Notes: a model not told the origin generated them from the sequence alone. DNA of 64,000 nucleotides from Luteipulveratus halotolerans (GCF_001247745.1 NZ_LAIR01000002.1:744001-808000), one strand, 5' to 3'. Positions 24,560 to 34,241 are shown, counted from the stretch's first letter. Numbers and translations: made by a program.

Positions 24560-25147
24560 ATGGGCGAGCAGCCGCTGACGGTCCGCTCCGCCACCGAGCC
24601 GGTGGTGGAGATCCGCCGCAGTGCCCGTCGTCGGCGTACGGTCAGCGCCTATCGCGACGGTGATCGCATCATCGTCCTCGTCCCTGCCCGGCTGAGCAAG
24701 GCCCGTGAGGCGACGCTGGTCGCCGAGATGGTCGACAAGGTGCAGGCGCGCGACCGCCGGCTGCGCCCGAGCGACACCCAGCTGGCGGCGCGAGCCGCCG
24801 ACCTGTCCGCGAGATATCTGGGCGGGCTCGCCCGTCCGGCGTCGGTGCGCTGGGTCAGCAACCAGCGTTCGCGGTGGGGCTCGTGCACCCCGCTCGACGG
24901 CACGATCCGGCTGTCCGACCGGTTGCAGGGCATGCCCGAGTGGGTCGTCGACTACGTCCTGCTCCACGAGCTCGCTCACCTGCTCCAGCCAGGCCACGGC
25001 AAGTCGTTCTGGTCGTTGCTGAGCGGCTATCCGCACCTGGACCGTGCGCGCGGGTTCCTCGAGGGTGTGGCCCACGCTGACGGCTCCGCGTCCGAGCCGG
25101 ACGTCGACGAGACCGACGAGGCCGAGGACGACACCGGCGTCGGCTGA
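24560..25147 (+). CDS. YgjP/M48-like metallopeptidase-fold protein (DUF45)
   Basis: A 195-residue zinc-metallopeptidase-like protein. It begins with a basic recognition strand (EIRRSARRRRTVSAY) and carries WGSCTPLDGTIRLS, the active-site helix HELAHLLQPGH near residue 141 (HExxH plus a distal histidine). The acidic tail is disordered. Members are called YgjP/WLM-like peptidases and some act on nucleotides; the target here is unknown. ATG at 24560. Confidence 0.82.
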   Translation: MGEQPLTVRSATEPVVEIRRSARRRRTVSAYRDGDRIIVLVPARLSKAREATLVAEMVDKVQARDRRLRPSDTQLAARAADLSARYLGGLARPASVRWVSNQRSRWGSCTPLDGTIRLSDRLQGMPEWVVDYVLLHELAHLLQPGHGKSFWSLLSGYPHLDRARGFLEGVAHADGSASEPDVDETDEAEDDTGVG

Positions 25148-25232
25148 CCCTGGCCGCGCCGTCGGCGGAGTGCCACGATGACGTGAGACGGGCGTACGCC
25201 GCCGGCACCGCCGGCGTTCCACGGGAGTCGAC

Positions 25233-25481
25233 ATGGGCGCGTTGCTGGTCTACCTCGCGATCTGCGTGCTGCCGGGCCTCGCGCTCCTGGCCCTCGAGCG
25301 CTCGACCCAGCCGGCGCGCGTGCACCGGCTCGAGGCCGTCATGCTGGCGTACGACGACACGCTGCGTGCATGCTGCGTCCAGCTCGGCCTGCCGGCGCCC
25401 CCGCATCGTCGGCGGCAGATGCAGGGCCTGGAACGGCTGCAGGTCGAGGCAGAGCTGGCGCAGGCCGGGCTGCGCTGGTGA
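25233..25481 (+). CDS. small single-span membrane protein, unknown
   Basis: An 82-residue frame with one N-terminal membrane segment (LLVYLAICVLPGLALLAL) and a basic, leucine-rich cytoplasmic part with two cysteines. CGGGAG precedes the ATG by a few bases. No family recognised. It ends 3 bp before the convergent NUDIX gene ends. Confidence 0.6.
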   Translation: MGALLVYLAICVLPGLALLALERSTQPARVHRLEAVMLAYDDTLRACCVQLGLPAPPHRRRQMQGLERLQVEAELAQAGLRW

Positions 25482-25484
25482 GGG

Positions 25485-26060
25485 TCAGCCGAACGTGTTG
25501 CGTGCGGCAGTGACCAGCTCGCCCATGTCGGGGTCGGTGAGCTCGGGCAGGGCGTCGACCGGCCACCACTGCAGGTCGTCGGACTCGTCGGACATGACCG
25601 GCTGAGCCCCCGGCTCAGTGCGCGCGGCGAACCTCAGGTCGAGGTGAGCGCGGCAGCGCCCGAACGCCGAAGGCAGGGCGTGCTCGTGCAGCTGGACGAG
25701 GTGCGGGGCCAGGGTGAGGCCCGCGATGCCGGTCTCCTCACGGGCCTCGCGGGTCGCGGCGGCGAGCACGTCGACGTCACCCGGCTCGAGGTGACCGCCG
25801 ACCTGAACCCAGATGCCGGCCTTCTTGTGCAGCGTCAGCAGCACGCGCTCGAGCGAGGCGTCCAGCACCATCGTGCTGGCGGTGAAGTGCTCGGCCGGGC
25901 CGTCACGCCACGTCGCACCGGTGTGGGCGCGTTCGTGCGCGACGAACCGGTCGCGCAGGCGCTGCTGCTCGGCGTCCGGTGGCGTCCACTCGCCGAGGAG
26001 GCGGGCGACGTCGGCGTCGAGGGCCACGTACGCCGCAGGCACCTCGGGCGCGGTCGTCAC
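25485..26060 (-). CDS. NUDIX hydrolase
   Basis: A 191-residue Nudix enzyme. The box runs GGHLEPGDVDVLAAATREAR followed by EETG near residues 83-105, with a downstream LDLRF strand typical of nucleoside-diphosphate-linked substrates. It hydrolyses an X-linked nucleoside diphosphate; the substrate is not deducible. ATG at 26060 overlaps the stop of the DUF2342 gene by four bases (ATGA), so the two are cotranslated. Confidence 0.85.
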   Translation of the reverse strand: MTTAPEVPAAYVALDADVARLLGEWTPPDAEQQRLRDRFVAHERAHTGATWRDGPAEHFTASTMVLDASLERVLLTLHKKAGIWVQVGGHLEPGDVDVLAAATREAREETGIAGLTLAPHLVQLHEHALPSAFGRCRAHLDLRFAARTEPGAQPVMSDESDDLQWWPVDALPELTDPDMGELVTAARNTFG

Positions 26061-27532
26061 TCCGACGTCCGGGACGACGACTCGTCGTCGCCGTCGTCGG
26101 TGGGTGTGTCGTTGTCCATCTCGGCGCGTCCCTGGGCGAGCAGCTTGTCGAGCTCGTCATCCAAGGCGTCGCGCTCGGGCGCGGCCGGGGCGCTGCCCGT
26201 GCGTCGTTCGACGTAGGCGAGCGGGTCGTCCAGGTCGGCTCCGGAGGGCGCGAAGTCGGGGTGCTCCCAGGCCGTGTCGCGCGCTTGGGCACCGCCCGCC
26301 TCCTCCAACGCCGCCCACAGGTTGGCGGCGTCGCGCAGTCGTCGCGGACGCAGCTCCAGGCCGACGAGCGAGCTGAAGACCCGCTCGGCGGGCCCGCCCG
26401 AGGCGCGGCGGCGGCGTACGGCCTCGGACAGCGCGGCGACGTGGGGGAGGTGCGGTGTCGTGGCGCGCTCACTGACGACGTCGACCCAGCCCTCGACGAG
26501 GGCGAGCGTGGTCTCGATGCGCTGCACTGCGCGCTGCTGCGCCTCGCTCGGCTCAGGGGTGAACAGCGAGCCCTGCAACGCCGACTGCATCGCGGCCGGG
26601 TCGGAGGTGTCGGCCTCGCGCAGCGCTTCCTCGATGCGGTCGGTGTCGATGCTGATGTCACCGGCGTAGGACTGCACGGCCGCGATCAGCGCGGGGGCCA
26701 CCCAGGAGACCTCGTCGAACAGGCGAGCCCGCGCAGCCTCACGCACGGCGAGGTAGAGGTGCACCTCGCCGGGCTCGATGCCGAGGCCCTCGGCAAAGGC
26801 GGCGACGTTGGCGGGCAGCACGACGATCGGGTTGCCCTCGACCAGCGGCAGGCCGACCTCGGTGCCGGTGACCAGCTCGCTGGCGAGCGCTCCGACCGCC
26901 TGACCGACCTGCATCCCGAACATCGCACTGCTCATGCGCGCGACCATCGGCTCCATCTGGCCGACGAGCGCTGACGCGTCGACACCCGGAGGCAGGCCCA
27001 GCTCGGACGCGAGGTCGGCCTCGCCGAGCTGACCGAGCTGCTGCTGCATGGCGGTCTTGATGGCACCGCCCACTCCGACGGCGACGGGCTCGACGAGCCG
27101 ACGCCACACCGGCATGGTCTGCTCGACCCACTCCGCACGCGACCAGGCGCGCGCACCGGCCGTCGGGGCCTGCAGGTCGGTGACCTCGTCGAGCCACAGG
27201 TTGGCGACCTGCACGACCTGCTCGACATCGCGGCTGGTCGTGCTGCTGACACTGGAGTCGCCGGCGGCCGAGACGGTCTTGCGGGCTGCGTCGGTGGCGA
27301 GCTGCACGTTGAACGAGCCATCGGCCGGACCCGACATCATCGCCTGGACCTGCGCCTGCACCATCTGCAGCATCGCGGGGTCGAGGTCCTGAACACCCAT
27401 CTGCATGAGGGCGTCGGCCAGCTCGGGGTTGGACGACAGGTCGCCGCCCGTGAGCGCTCGCAGGATCTCGGCGAGGTCGGGCTGGTCGTCGTCGCCGGGG
27501 CCGCTCGGCTGCAGGTGCGGGGTGTCGGACAC
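26057..27532 (-). CDS. DUF2342/TIGR03624-type putative hydrolase (Rv3195-like)
   Basis: A 491-residue actinobacterial protein of the zinc-dependent-metalloprotease-like DUF2342 family. The N-terminal third is glutamine- and methionine-rich (DPAMLQMVQAQVQAMMSG). The centre contains GNPIVVLPANVAAFAEGLGI and EVHLYLAVREAARARLF, and LVGLELRPRRLRDAANLW follows near the end. The position where metallopeptidases carry HExxH reads REAAR, so zinc catalysis is not supported by the sequence. The C-terminal tail is acidic and serine-rich. Cotranslated with the NUDIX gene and in its conserved place near the PDZ/Lon-type and UPF0182 genes. Confidence 0.78.
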   Translation of the reverse strand: MSDTPHLQPSGPGDDDQPDLAEILRALTGGDLSSNPELADALMQMGVQDLDPAMLQMVQAQVQAMMSGPADGSFNVQLATDAARKTVSAAGDSSVSSTTSRDVEQVVQVANLWLDEVTDLQAPTAGARAWSRAEWVEQTMPVWRRLVEPVAVGVGGAIKTAMQQQLGQLGEADLASELGLPPGVDASALVGQMEPMVARMSSAMFGMQVGQAVGALASELVTGTEVGLPLVEGNPIVVLPANVAAFAEGLGIEPGEVHLYLAVREAARARLFDEVSWVAPALIAAVQSYAGDISIDTDRIEEALREADTSDPAAMQSALQGSLFTPEPSEAQQRAVQRIETTLALVEGWVDVVSERATTPHLPHVAALSEAVRRRRASGGPAERVFSSLVGLELRPRRLRDAANLWAALEEAGGAQARDTAWEHPDFAPSGADLDDPLAYVERRTGSAPAAPERDALDDELDKLLAQGRAEMDNDTPTDDGDDESSSRTSE

Positions 27533-27627
27533 GATGGGGCTCCTCGGACGTCGGGTGTGAGTCGTCGCGCGCTGTTGCGTCGGTGAGAGGATGACGTCTC
27601 TTCCCAGACAACCACGAGGGGGCCGTA

Positions 27628-28743
27628 GTGAGTTCCTCAGGGCGGCGTGTTCGCTCTCGGCGGACCAGCCCCGTGGTGGTCACCCACGCCGGTACGCCGG
27701 CGGGTGCGGCGGTCGTGCGCGCTCTCGTCTCGGGCGCGGCCGGTGCGCCAACCCCGGTGGTCGCGCTCGCGTCATCGGAGCGCCCGGCGCCCGACGACCT
27801 GCCCGGCGATCTGGTCCGGCTCGTCGAGGACGCCGACCTGGTCGTGCCGACCGTCGCCGACCACCTCAGCGGAGCTCGGGCGGTGGTCCACGTCCTCGCG
27901 CCTGACGACCTCGCCGGCGAGCTCGCCGACCACGGCCGCCGCGAGCGGCTGACCCGAGAGATCCAGACGCTGGTGCTCGCCGGGGCCGCCACCGGCGTAC
28001 GGCACCTCGTGCTGGTGACCAGCGCGATGGTCTGCGGCGCGAGCGCCGACAACGACCTGCCGTTGCCCGAGGACGCCGTGCGCGCTGCAGGCTCCGCGTC
28101 GGGCCTGGTCGCCGACCTGGTCGCTGCCGAGGAGGCGCTCGAGAGCGCCGCAGCGATCCACCCGGGCCTCACCACCACGATCGTGCGTCCGGCCACCCTC
28201 GTCGGCGGCACCGACACGATCATCACCCGGCACGTCGCCGCGCCCAGGTTGTTGCGGCTGAAGGACTCGGCTCCGGCATGGCAGCTGTGCCATGTCGACG
28301 ACCTGGGCGCCGCGATCTCGTACGTCGTCTCCGCGCAGCTGGCACCGGTCGTCACCGTCGGGTGCGAGGGATGGCTGGACCAGGACCGTTTCGAAGAGCT
28401 CACCGCCCTGCGCACGGTCGAGCTCAGTACGGCCGCGGCGACGGGTATCGCCCACCGGCTGCACCGCATCGGCTCGCTGCCGTCACCGGCCACCGACCTC
28501 AGCTACGTCGCGCAGCCGTGGGCGGTCGGCAGCTCGCGGCTGCGCGCGGAGGGCTGGCGGCCGGCGTACGACAACAGCACCTGCGTCGAGGTGCTGCTCG
28601 ACGACGCGCGGGCGCACCGCATGGGGGCAACACGCAGGTTCGACCGCAAGGATGGGGCGGCGATCGGAGCCGCCAGTGCCGCCGTGGCCGTCGGCGCGAC
28701 GGCCGCGATCATGCGCAGACGTCGGAAGAAGGGCAGTACGTGA
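27628..28743 (+). CDS. NAD-dependent epimerase/dehydratase-like (atypical SDR) protein
   Basis: A 371-residue protein with an extended-SDR-like fold: VVVTHAGTPAGAAVVRALV in place of the usual GxxGxxG loop, RAVVHVLAP, a strand HLVLVTSAMVCG and TTIVRPATLVGG. No YxxxK catalytic pair is obvious and the nucleotide loop is altered. A basic hydrophobic end (AAIGAASAAVAVGATAAIM, then RRRRKK) suggests a C-terminal membrane anchor. GTG at 27628. Its stop overlaps the moaE start, so it heads a three-gene operon. Function unknown. Confidence 0.7.
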   Translation: MSSSGRRVRSRRTSPVVVTHAGTPAGAAVVRALVSGAAGAPTPVVALASSERPAPDDLPGDLVRLVEDADLVVPTVADHLSGARAVVHVLAPDDLAGELADHGRRERLTREIQTLVLAGAATGVRHLVLVTSAMVCGASADNDLPLPEDAVRAAGSASGLVADLVAAEEALESAAAIHPGLTTTIVRPATLVGGTDTIITRHVAAPRLLRLKDSAPAWQLCHVDDLGAAISYVVSAQLAPVVTVGCEGWLDQDRFEELTALRTVELSTAAATGIAHRLHRIGSLPSPATDLSYVAQPWAVGSSRLRAEGWRPAYDNSTCVEVLLDDARAHRMGATRRFDRKDGAAIGAASAAVAVGATAAIMRRRRKKGST

Positions 28744-29186
28744 GTCAGCAGGTCTCCGCCGAGCGCGATCCGCGCATCCGGCTCCTGGACGTCGTCGACC
28801 GGCCGTTGTCGGTCGACGAGGCACTCGACGCCGTCCGTGACCCGGCAGCAGGCGGCATCGCGCTCTTCGTCGGTGTCGTGCGCGAGCAGGACCACGACAA
28901 GCCGGTCGCCGCGCTCGACTACTCCTCGCACCCCACGGCCGTGGCGGCCCTGGAGGCTGCCGCCGATCAGGTGCTGCGCGACGACGTCGTCGGGCTCGCC
29001 GCGGTCCACCGCACAGGGCACCTCGCGATCGGCGAGACGGCGGTGGTCGTGGCCGTGAGCGCTGCGCATCGCGGGCCCGCCCTCGAGGTGTGCCGCGACA
29101 TGATCGACACTCTCAAGCGCACGGTGCCGATCTGGAAGCACCAGCAGTTCAGTGACGGGAGCGATGAGTGGGTGGGACTGCCATGA
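28740..29186 (+). CDS. moaE: molybdopterin synthase catalytic subunit (MoaE)
   Basis: A 148-residue MoaE that, with thiocarboxylated MoaD, converts precursor Z to molybdopterin. FVGVVREQDHDK near residue 38, HRTGHLAIGE near 97 and the conserved end LKRTVPIWKHQQF near 125 (with catalytic lysines) are clear. GTG overlaps the preceding stop and its own stop overlaps the next start (ATGA). The window also holds moeZ and a molybdenum hydroxylase, consistent with cofactor use. Confidence 0.92.
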   Translation: MSQQVSAERDPRIRLLDVVDRPLSVDEALDAVRDPAAGGIALFVGVVREQDHDKPVAALDYSSHPTAVAALEAAADQVLRDDVVGLAAVHRTGHLAIGETAVVVAVSAAHRGPALEVCRDMIDTLKRTVPIWKHQQFSDGSDEWVGLP

Positions 29187-30280
29187 GTACGCCGCAGACG
29201 AGCGTGCCGCAGGCACCGCAGCGACCGGGCGGCCTGTCCCGTCGTACGACGTGGCTGCTCGTGGTCGTGCTGCTGGCGGTGGTCATCGGGGCGATCGGTC
29301 AGCTGGTCAAGATGCCGTACGCGATCTTCAGCCCCGGCCCGGCCCAGGACACCCTCGGCAAGACCGACAACCGCGACATCATCGCCATCAGCGGCACCCA
29401 GACCTACCCGACGTCGGGCCGTCTGGACTTCACGACCGTCTCGCTCTACGGCGGCCCCAACTACCCCGTCACGTTCTGGCAGTGGCTGCGAGCCAAGACC
29501 GACAGCGACAGCAAGATCGTGCCCGAGGAGCAGGTGTTCCCCAAGGGCGTCACCGGCAAGCAGGTCGAGCAGGAGAACACCGCCGAGATGGTCGGCTCGC
29601 AGGAGGCCGCCGAGGTCGTCGGGCTGCGCGCCGCCGGCAAGAAGGTCGGTGAGACCGTGACGGTCGGGGCGATCGGCAAGGGCCGGCCCGCCGAGGGCAG
29701 GCTCAAGGTCGGCGACCGGATCGAGACCATCAACGGCGGTCCGGCGACCACGCTGTCCGCCGTCCACGACCGGATGGACGTTGTCACGCCCGGCTCGCCC
29801 GTGCAGATCGTGGTCACGCGAGCGGGCGCACGTCAGACGGTGAGCGTGCCGACCGCCAAGGACCCCGAGACCGGGCGCGCGGTCATCGGCATCTCGCTCG
29901 CGCCCAAGTACACGTTCCCGTTTAAGGTCGCGGTCAACGCCGGCGACGTCGGTGGTCCGTCCGCCGGGCTGATGTTCAGCCTGGCGATCTACGACAAGAT
30001 CACGCCCGGCCCTCTCACCGGCGGCAAGGAGTTCGCCGGCACCGGCACCATCGACACCGAGGGCACCGTCGGCCCCATCGGTGGCATCCAGCAGAAGATG
30101 GTGGGCGCTCGCGACGACGGGGTCGACTACTTCCTGGCCCCGGCGTCCAACTGCGGTGACGTCAAGGGCCATGTGCCGGACGGGCTCACGGTCGTCAAGG
30201 TCGGCACGTTCGACGAGGCGCGGACGGCCATCGAGAAGGTCGCCAAGGGGCAGACCAGCGGCCTGCCCAGCTGCGGCTGA
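29183..30280 (+). CDS. membrane-anchored PDZ / Lon-type (S16) serine protease
   Basis: A 365-residue protein with one N-terminal membrane segment (WLLVVVLLAVVIGAIGQL, about residues 24-41), an extracytoplasmic PDZ domain (GRLKVGDRIETINGGP near 172-187) and a C-terminal Lon-like protease domain. The serine of GGPSAGLMFSLAI (near 257) and the lysine in GGIQQKM (near 300) form the S16 Ser-Lys dyad. It is likely a secreted-side quality-control protease (Rv3194c-like). Its start overlaps the moaE stop by four bases. Confidence 0.9.
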   Translation: MSTPQTSVPQAPQRPGGLSRRTTWLLVVVLLAVVIGAIGQLVKMPYAIFSPGPAQDTLGKTDNRDIIAISGTQTYPTSGRLDFTTVSLYGGPNYPVTFWQWLRAKTDSDSKIVPEEQVFPKGVTGKQVEQENTAEMVGSQEAAEVVGLRAAGKKVGETVTVGAIGKGRPAEGRLKVGDRIETINGGPATTLSAVHDRMDVVTPGSPVQIVVTRAGARQTVSVPTAKDPETGRAVIGISLAPKYTFPFKVAVNAGDVGGPSAGLMFSLAIYDKITPGPLTGGKEFAGTGTIDTEGTVGPIGGIQQKMVGARDDGVDYFLAPASNCGDVKGHVPDGLTVVKVGTFDEARTAIEKVAKGQTSGLPSCG

Positions 30281-30313
30281 CGCATCCCGTCCCGGTCGTC
30301 GTACGACGGCGGG

Positions 30314-30850
30314 TCAGCTGAGCGTCGCGCGCAGCGCCTCGACCAGCCCCGGGGCGATGTCGTTGCCGATGGCGACCTTGTCGTCGGAGTCGTGCTTGCG
30401 CTGACGCAGCAGGCAGACGGCCTCACCGTCGCGCAGCACCGCGACGAGCAGGCGTACGTCCTCGCGGTCGGGGTGGGCGGCCAGAGCCTCGCTCGCCTGG
30501 TCGGGGTCCTCGGGCAGGTCCTGCTCGGCCTCCGGAGGCACGACGATGCGCTCGATGGACAGCGCGACGCCGTCGACCTCGTCGGGCCAGGCGAGCCGGC
30601 CGAGCATCGACTCGATCGACGAGGTCGGCGGCATGCCCTCCTGCTCGATGGTGCTGTACGCATCGGGGTCGACGCCGGCGAGCTGTTCGGCCAGCGCCGG
30701 CTCGCGACGCGCGATGTCGGCGTTGCGGGCGATCGCGAACAACCGTGGCGCCTGGTCCCATCCGGCTGCGGCGACGTGCTGCTCGGTGTCGACCGCACAG
30801 CTCATGAGCGGGGTGAGGACCGGACGGATGGGCGGCTGCGAGGACGTCAC
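30314..30850 (-). CDS. PPA1309 family protein
   Basis: A 178-residue actinobacterial protein of unknown function. Recognisable blocks are EQHVAAAGWDQAPRLFAIA near residue 23, SIESMLGRLAWPDEVDG near 78, and a late RLLVAVLRDGEAVCLLR strand. The ATG at 30850 fits the family. It is convergent with the PDZ/Lon-type protease gene and divergent from the UPF0182 gene, a conserved arrangement. Confidence 0.85.
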   Translation of the reverse strand: MTSSQPPIRPVLTPLMSCAVDTEQHVAAAGWDQAPRLFAIARNADIARREPALAEQLAGVDPDAYSTIEQEGMPPTSSIESMLGRLAWPDEVDGVALSIERIVVPPEAEQDLPEDPDQASEALAAHPDREDVRLLVAVLRDGEAVCLLRQRKHDSDDKVAIGNDIAPGLVEALRATLS

Positions 30851-30971
30851 CGCACCATCGTGCCGTACGCCCGCGCAGGAGCGGGCACGTGACCTGCGGG
30901 GTTGGTGCTCGACGTCACAGGAGCGCGGGTTAGGTTAGGGGCTCCTGGCCCCACCTCGAGAGAGCGACTCG

Positions 30972-33900
30972 GTGAGCTCGACGGACGACTTCGACAGTGA
31001 GGGCGGCCGTCGCGGCCGTTCGCCGTTCAGTGCGGGCGGACCCCGCATCCCTGGTGTGCTGAGGACCCGCCGCTCGCCACTCGCGACCGCGCTGGTCGTC
31101 GTCGCGGGCGTGATCGTCCTGGGCCTGATCTGGTCCAACCTGTGGACCGAGAAGCTCTGGTACGACAGCGTCGGCTACTCGCAGGTGTTCCGCACCGAGC
31201 TGCTCACCAAGGTCGCGATGTTCCTCGCCGGTGGGGCGATCACCGGCGCTCTCATCGCGGTCAGCCTGGTCGTCGCCCACCGGCAGCGCCCGATCTACGC
31301 GCCGTCGACGCCCGAGCAGGACAACCTCGACCGCTACCGCGAGATGCTCGACCCGTTCCGTCGGGTCGCGTTCGTCGCCGTCCCGATCGTGTTCGGGCTG
31401 TTCGCGGGTGTCGCCGCGCAGGCGCAGTGGAAGCTCCCGCTGCTGTGGATGAACCGGCAGTCGTTCGGCACCAAGGACCCCGAGTTCGGTCTCGACATCG
31501 GGTTCTACGTCTTCACGCTGCCGCTGCTCGGCTTCCTGGTGAGCTTCTTGACGATGGCCCTCGTGCTGTCGCTCGTCGCGGCAGTGCTGACGCACTACAT
31601 CTACGGCGGGATCTCGTTGCAGGGCAACGGTCCTCGTACGACGTCCGCGGCCCGGGTGCACCTGTCGCTGCTGCTCGCCGGCATCGTCCTGCTGCGTGCG
31701 CTCGCGTACTGGCTCGACCGCTACGACCTGACCACGAGCAAGGGTCGGCTGTTCACCGGTATCGGCTACACCGACAAGCACGCGGTGCTGCCGACCAAGG
31801 CGATCCTCGCGATCGCGGCGCTGCTGTGCGCGGCGCTGTTCGTCTCGACGATCTGGACGCGCACCTGGCGGCTGCCGCTGCTCGGCACCGGTCTGCTCGT
31901 GGTGTGCGCCGTGCTCATCGGCGGCATCTACCCGGCGCTGGTCCAGAACTTCAGCGTGCGCCCGTCGGAGCCGACCAAGGAGGCGCCGTACATCAAGCGC
32001 AACATCGACGCCACGCGTGCGGCGTACGACCTCAAGGACACCAAGAGCCAGAACTACACCCCCAACACCAACGCCTCGGCCGGCGGGCTGCGCAAGGACG
32101 CCGCGACGGTGCCGGGCATCCGGCTGGTCGATCCGACGATCGTGCCGCCCACGTTCCGCCAGCTGCAGGGCCGGGTCAACTACTACCAGTTCGCCGACGC
32201 CCTTGACGTCGACCGCTACAAGATCAACGGTCAGAGCACCGACACGGTCATCGCGGCACGCGAGCTCGACCTCAACGGCATCCCCGAGGGCCAGCGCAAC
32301 TGGGTCAACCAGCACGCGGTCTACACCCACGGCTTCGGCCTGGTCGCCGCATACGGCAACAACCGCACCGACCAGGGCGCTCCCGAGTTCATGGAGCGGG
32401 ACATCCCGCCCACGGGCCAGCTCGGCAAGTACGAGCCGCGCATCTACTTCGGTGAGTCGTCGCCGACGTACTCCATCGTCGGTGCCGCCGCAGGCGCGGC
32501 GCCGCGCGAGCTGGACTACCCCAGCGGCACCGAGGGTGGCGAGACCAAGAACACCTATCAGGGCAAGGGCGGTGTCAAGGTCGGGTCGTGGACCCGCAAG
32601 CTCGCGTACGCCGTGAAGTACCGGCAGTACAACATCATGCTGTCCGACGTGGTCAACGACGATTCACGGCTGCTCGACCACCGTGAGCCGCGCGAGCGGG
32701 TCGAGCGGGTCGCGCCCTGGCTGACGGTCGACGGCAACGCCTACCCGGTCGTCGTCGACGGCCGCATCAAGTGGGTCATCGACGGCTACACCACCAGCTC
32801 GCGCTACCCCTACTCCCAGCTCGCCTCCATCGGCGACGCGACCTCGGACTCGCTCACCAACCGGTCGCAGAACGTCCAGGCCGTCGAGGGTGGCCAGGTC
32901 AACTACATCCGCAACTCGGTCAAGGCGACGGTCGACGCGTACGACGGCTCCGTCGACCTCTACGCCTGGGACGACCAGGACCCGATCCTGAAGGCGTGGT
33001 CCAAGGCGTTCGGCAACACGGTCAAGCCGCTGTCGCAGATCGACGGCACGCTGATGAGCCACCTCCGCTACCCGGAGGACCTGTTCAAGGTGCAGCGCGA
33101 GCTGCTGGCGCGCTACCACGTCACCGATCCGCGCGCGTTCTACCAGGGCAACGACGCCTGGCAGATCCCCACCGACCCGACCCAGAGCGCCGCCGGTGCG
33201 GCGGCCTCGGGTTCGAACGGGCCGGTCATCCCGCCGTACTACCTGTCGGTCGCGATGCCCGGCCAGTCCTCGCCGTCGTTCTCGTTGACGACGGCGTTCA
33301 TCCCGACCGGCGACCGGCAGAACCTCTCCGGCTACATGGCCGTCGACGCGGACGCCGGTGACCAGACCGGCAAGAAGAAGCCCGGGTACGGCACCATCCG
33401 GCTGCTCGAGATGCCGCGCAACACCACGATCGACGGACCGGGGCAGTTCTCCAACCAGCTGGCCTCCAACGAGCAGCAACCTGCAGACGGGTCGACCGGC
33501 TTGAACCTGTCTCAGCTCTTGCGGCAGAACTCTGCCCAGATCGAGTTCGGCAACCTGCTGACGCTGCCGGTCGGCGGCGGACTCCTGTACGTCGAGCCGT
33601 TGTACGTCCGCTCCACGGGTGCCAACTCCTATCCGCTACAGCGCTACGTCGTCGTGGCGTTCGGTGGCAAGCTCGCCTGGTCGGGCACGCTCGACGGCGC
33701 CCTCGACCAGCTGTTCGGCGGCAACTCGGGTGCTTCCGCGGGTGATGCGGGTACAACGCCGACGACGCCGCCGGGCACCTCACCGTCTCCGTCCCCGAGC
33801 CCGTCTCCCTCGCCGAGCGGGACGACCAGTGCGCCCCCGCAACCCGGCGGCACGACCCCTGCGCCGAGCGGCACGCTGCCTCCGCAGCAGCAGGCGGTAC

Positions 33901-34082
33901 AGGACATCCAGAAGGCGTACCAGGACAGCCAGGCGGCTCTGAAGAAGGGCGACTGGACCGCGTACGGCCAGGCGCAGAAGCGGCTCGGAGAGGCGATCAA
34001 CCGGGCTCTGAAGTCCAGCCCGAGTGGATCGGTCAGCGTCACTCCGGCGCCGTCGAGCACTCCGTCACCGTCGACGAAGTAG
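30972..34082 (+). CDS. UPF0182 family large membrane protein
   Basis: A 1036-residue protein: seven predicted membrane segments in the first about 330 residues (for example ALVVVAGVIVLGLIWSNLW and LGFLVSFLTMALVLSLVAA), a large extracytoplasmic domain with many YG and NY turns, and a proline/serine/threonine-rich tail followed by a short amphipathic helix (QQAVQDIQKAYQDSQAALKK). The family is universal in actinobacteria and unsolved in function. GTG at 30972 is chosen since conserved sequence starts soon after. Next feature downstream is the tRNA-fMet. Confidence 0.9.
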   Translation: MSSTDDFDSEGGRRGRSPFSAGGPRIPGVLRTRRSPLATALVVVAGVIVLGLIWSNLWTEKLWYDSVGYSQVFRTELLTKVAMFLAGGAITGALIAVSLVVAHRQRPIYAPSTPEQDNLDRYREMLDPFRRVAFVAVPIVFGLFAGVAAQAQWKLPLLWMNRQSFGTKDPEFGLDIGFYVFTLPLLGFLVSFLTMALVLSLVAAVLTHYIYGGISLQGNGPRTTSAARVHLSLLLAGIVLLRALAYWLDRYDLTTSKGRLFTGIGYTDKHAVLPTKAILAIAALLCAALFVSTIWTRTWRLPLLGTGLLVVCAVLIGGIYPALVQNFSVRPSEPTKEAPYIKRNIDATRAAYDLKDTKSQNYTPNTNASAGGLRKDAATVPGIRLVDPTIVPPTFRQLQGRVNYYQFADALDVDRYKINGQSTDTVIAARELDLNGIPEGQRNWVNQHAVYTHGFGLVAAYGNNRTDQGAPEFMERDIPPTGQLGKYEPRIYFGESSPTYSIVGAAAGAAPRELDYPSGTEGGETKNTYQGKGGVKVGSWTRKLAYAVKYRQYNIMLSDVVNDDSRLLDHREPRERVERVAPWLTVDGNAYPVVVDGRIKWVIDGYTTSSRYPYSQLASIGDATSDSLTNRSQNVQAVEGGQVNYIRNSVKATVDAYDGSVDLYAWDDQDPILKAWSKAFGNTVKPLSQIDGTLMSHLRYPEDLFKVQRELLARYHVTDPRAFYQGNDAWQIPTDPTQSAAGAAASGSNGPVIPPYYLSVAMPGQSSPSFSLTTAFIPTGDRQNLSGYMAVDADAGDQTGKKKPGYGTIRLLEMPRNTTIDGPGQFSNQLASNEQQPADGSTGLNLSQLLRQNSAQIEFGNLLTLPVGGGLLYVEPLYVRSTGANSYPLQRYVVVAFGGKLAWSGTLDGALDQLFGGNSGASAGDAGTTPTTPPGTSPSPSPSPSPSPSGTTSAPPQPGGTTPAPSGTLPPQQQAVQDIQKAYQDSQAALKKGDWTAYGQAQKRLGEAINRALKSSPSGSVSVTPAPSSTPSPSTK

Positions 34083-34150
34083 CGCGGATTCGCCTGCTCA
34101 GGCCCCGATTTGGCGCTCGGGCGGGCGTCCCGTAAGGTTGTGTTCACCGA

Positions 34151-34227
34151 CGCGGGGTGGAGCAGCTCGGTAGCTCGCCGGGCTCATAACCCGGAGGTCG
34201 CAGGTTCAAATCCTGCCCCCGCTACCA
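34151..34227 (+). tRNA. initiator tRNA-fMet (CAT), CCA encoded
   Basis: A 77-base cloverleaf with acceptor CGCGGGG, D-arm AGCTCGGTAGCT, anticodon arm CCGGGCTCATAACCCGG, T-arm GCAGGTTCAAATCCTGC and 3' ACCA. The C1 and U72 bases do not pair and the anticodon stem has three consecutive G:C pairs, both marks of the initiator tRNA. A hairpin terminator follows 15 bases later. Confidence 0.97.
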
Positions 34228-34241
34228 AACGCGTCAGGCGT

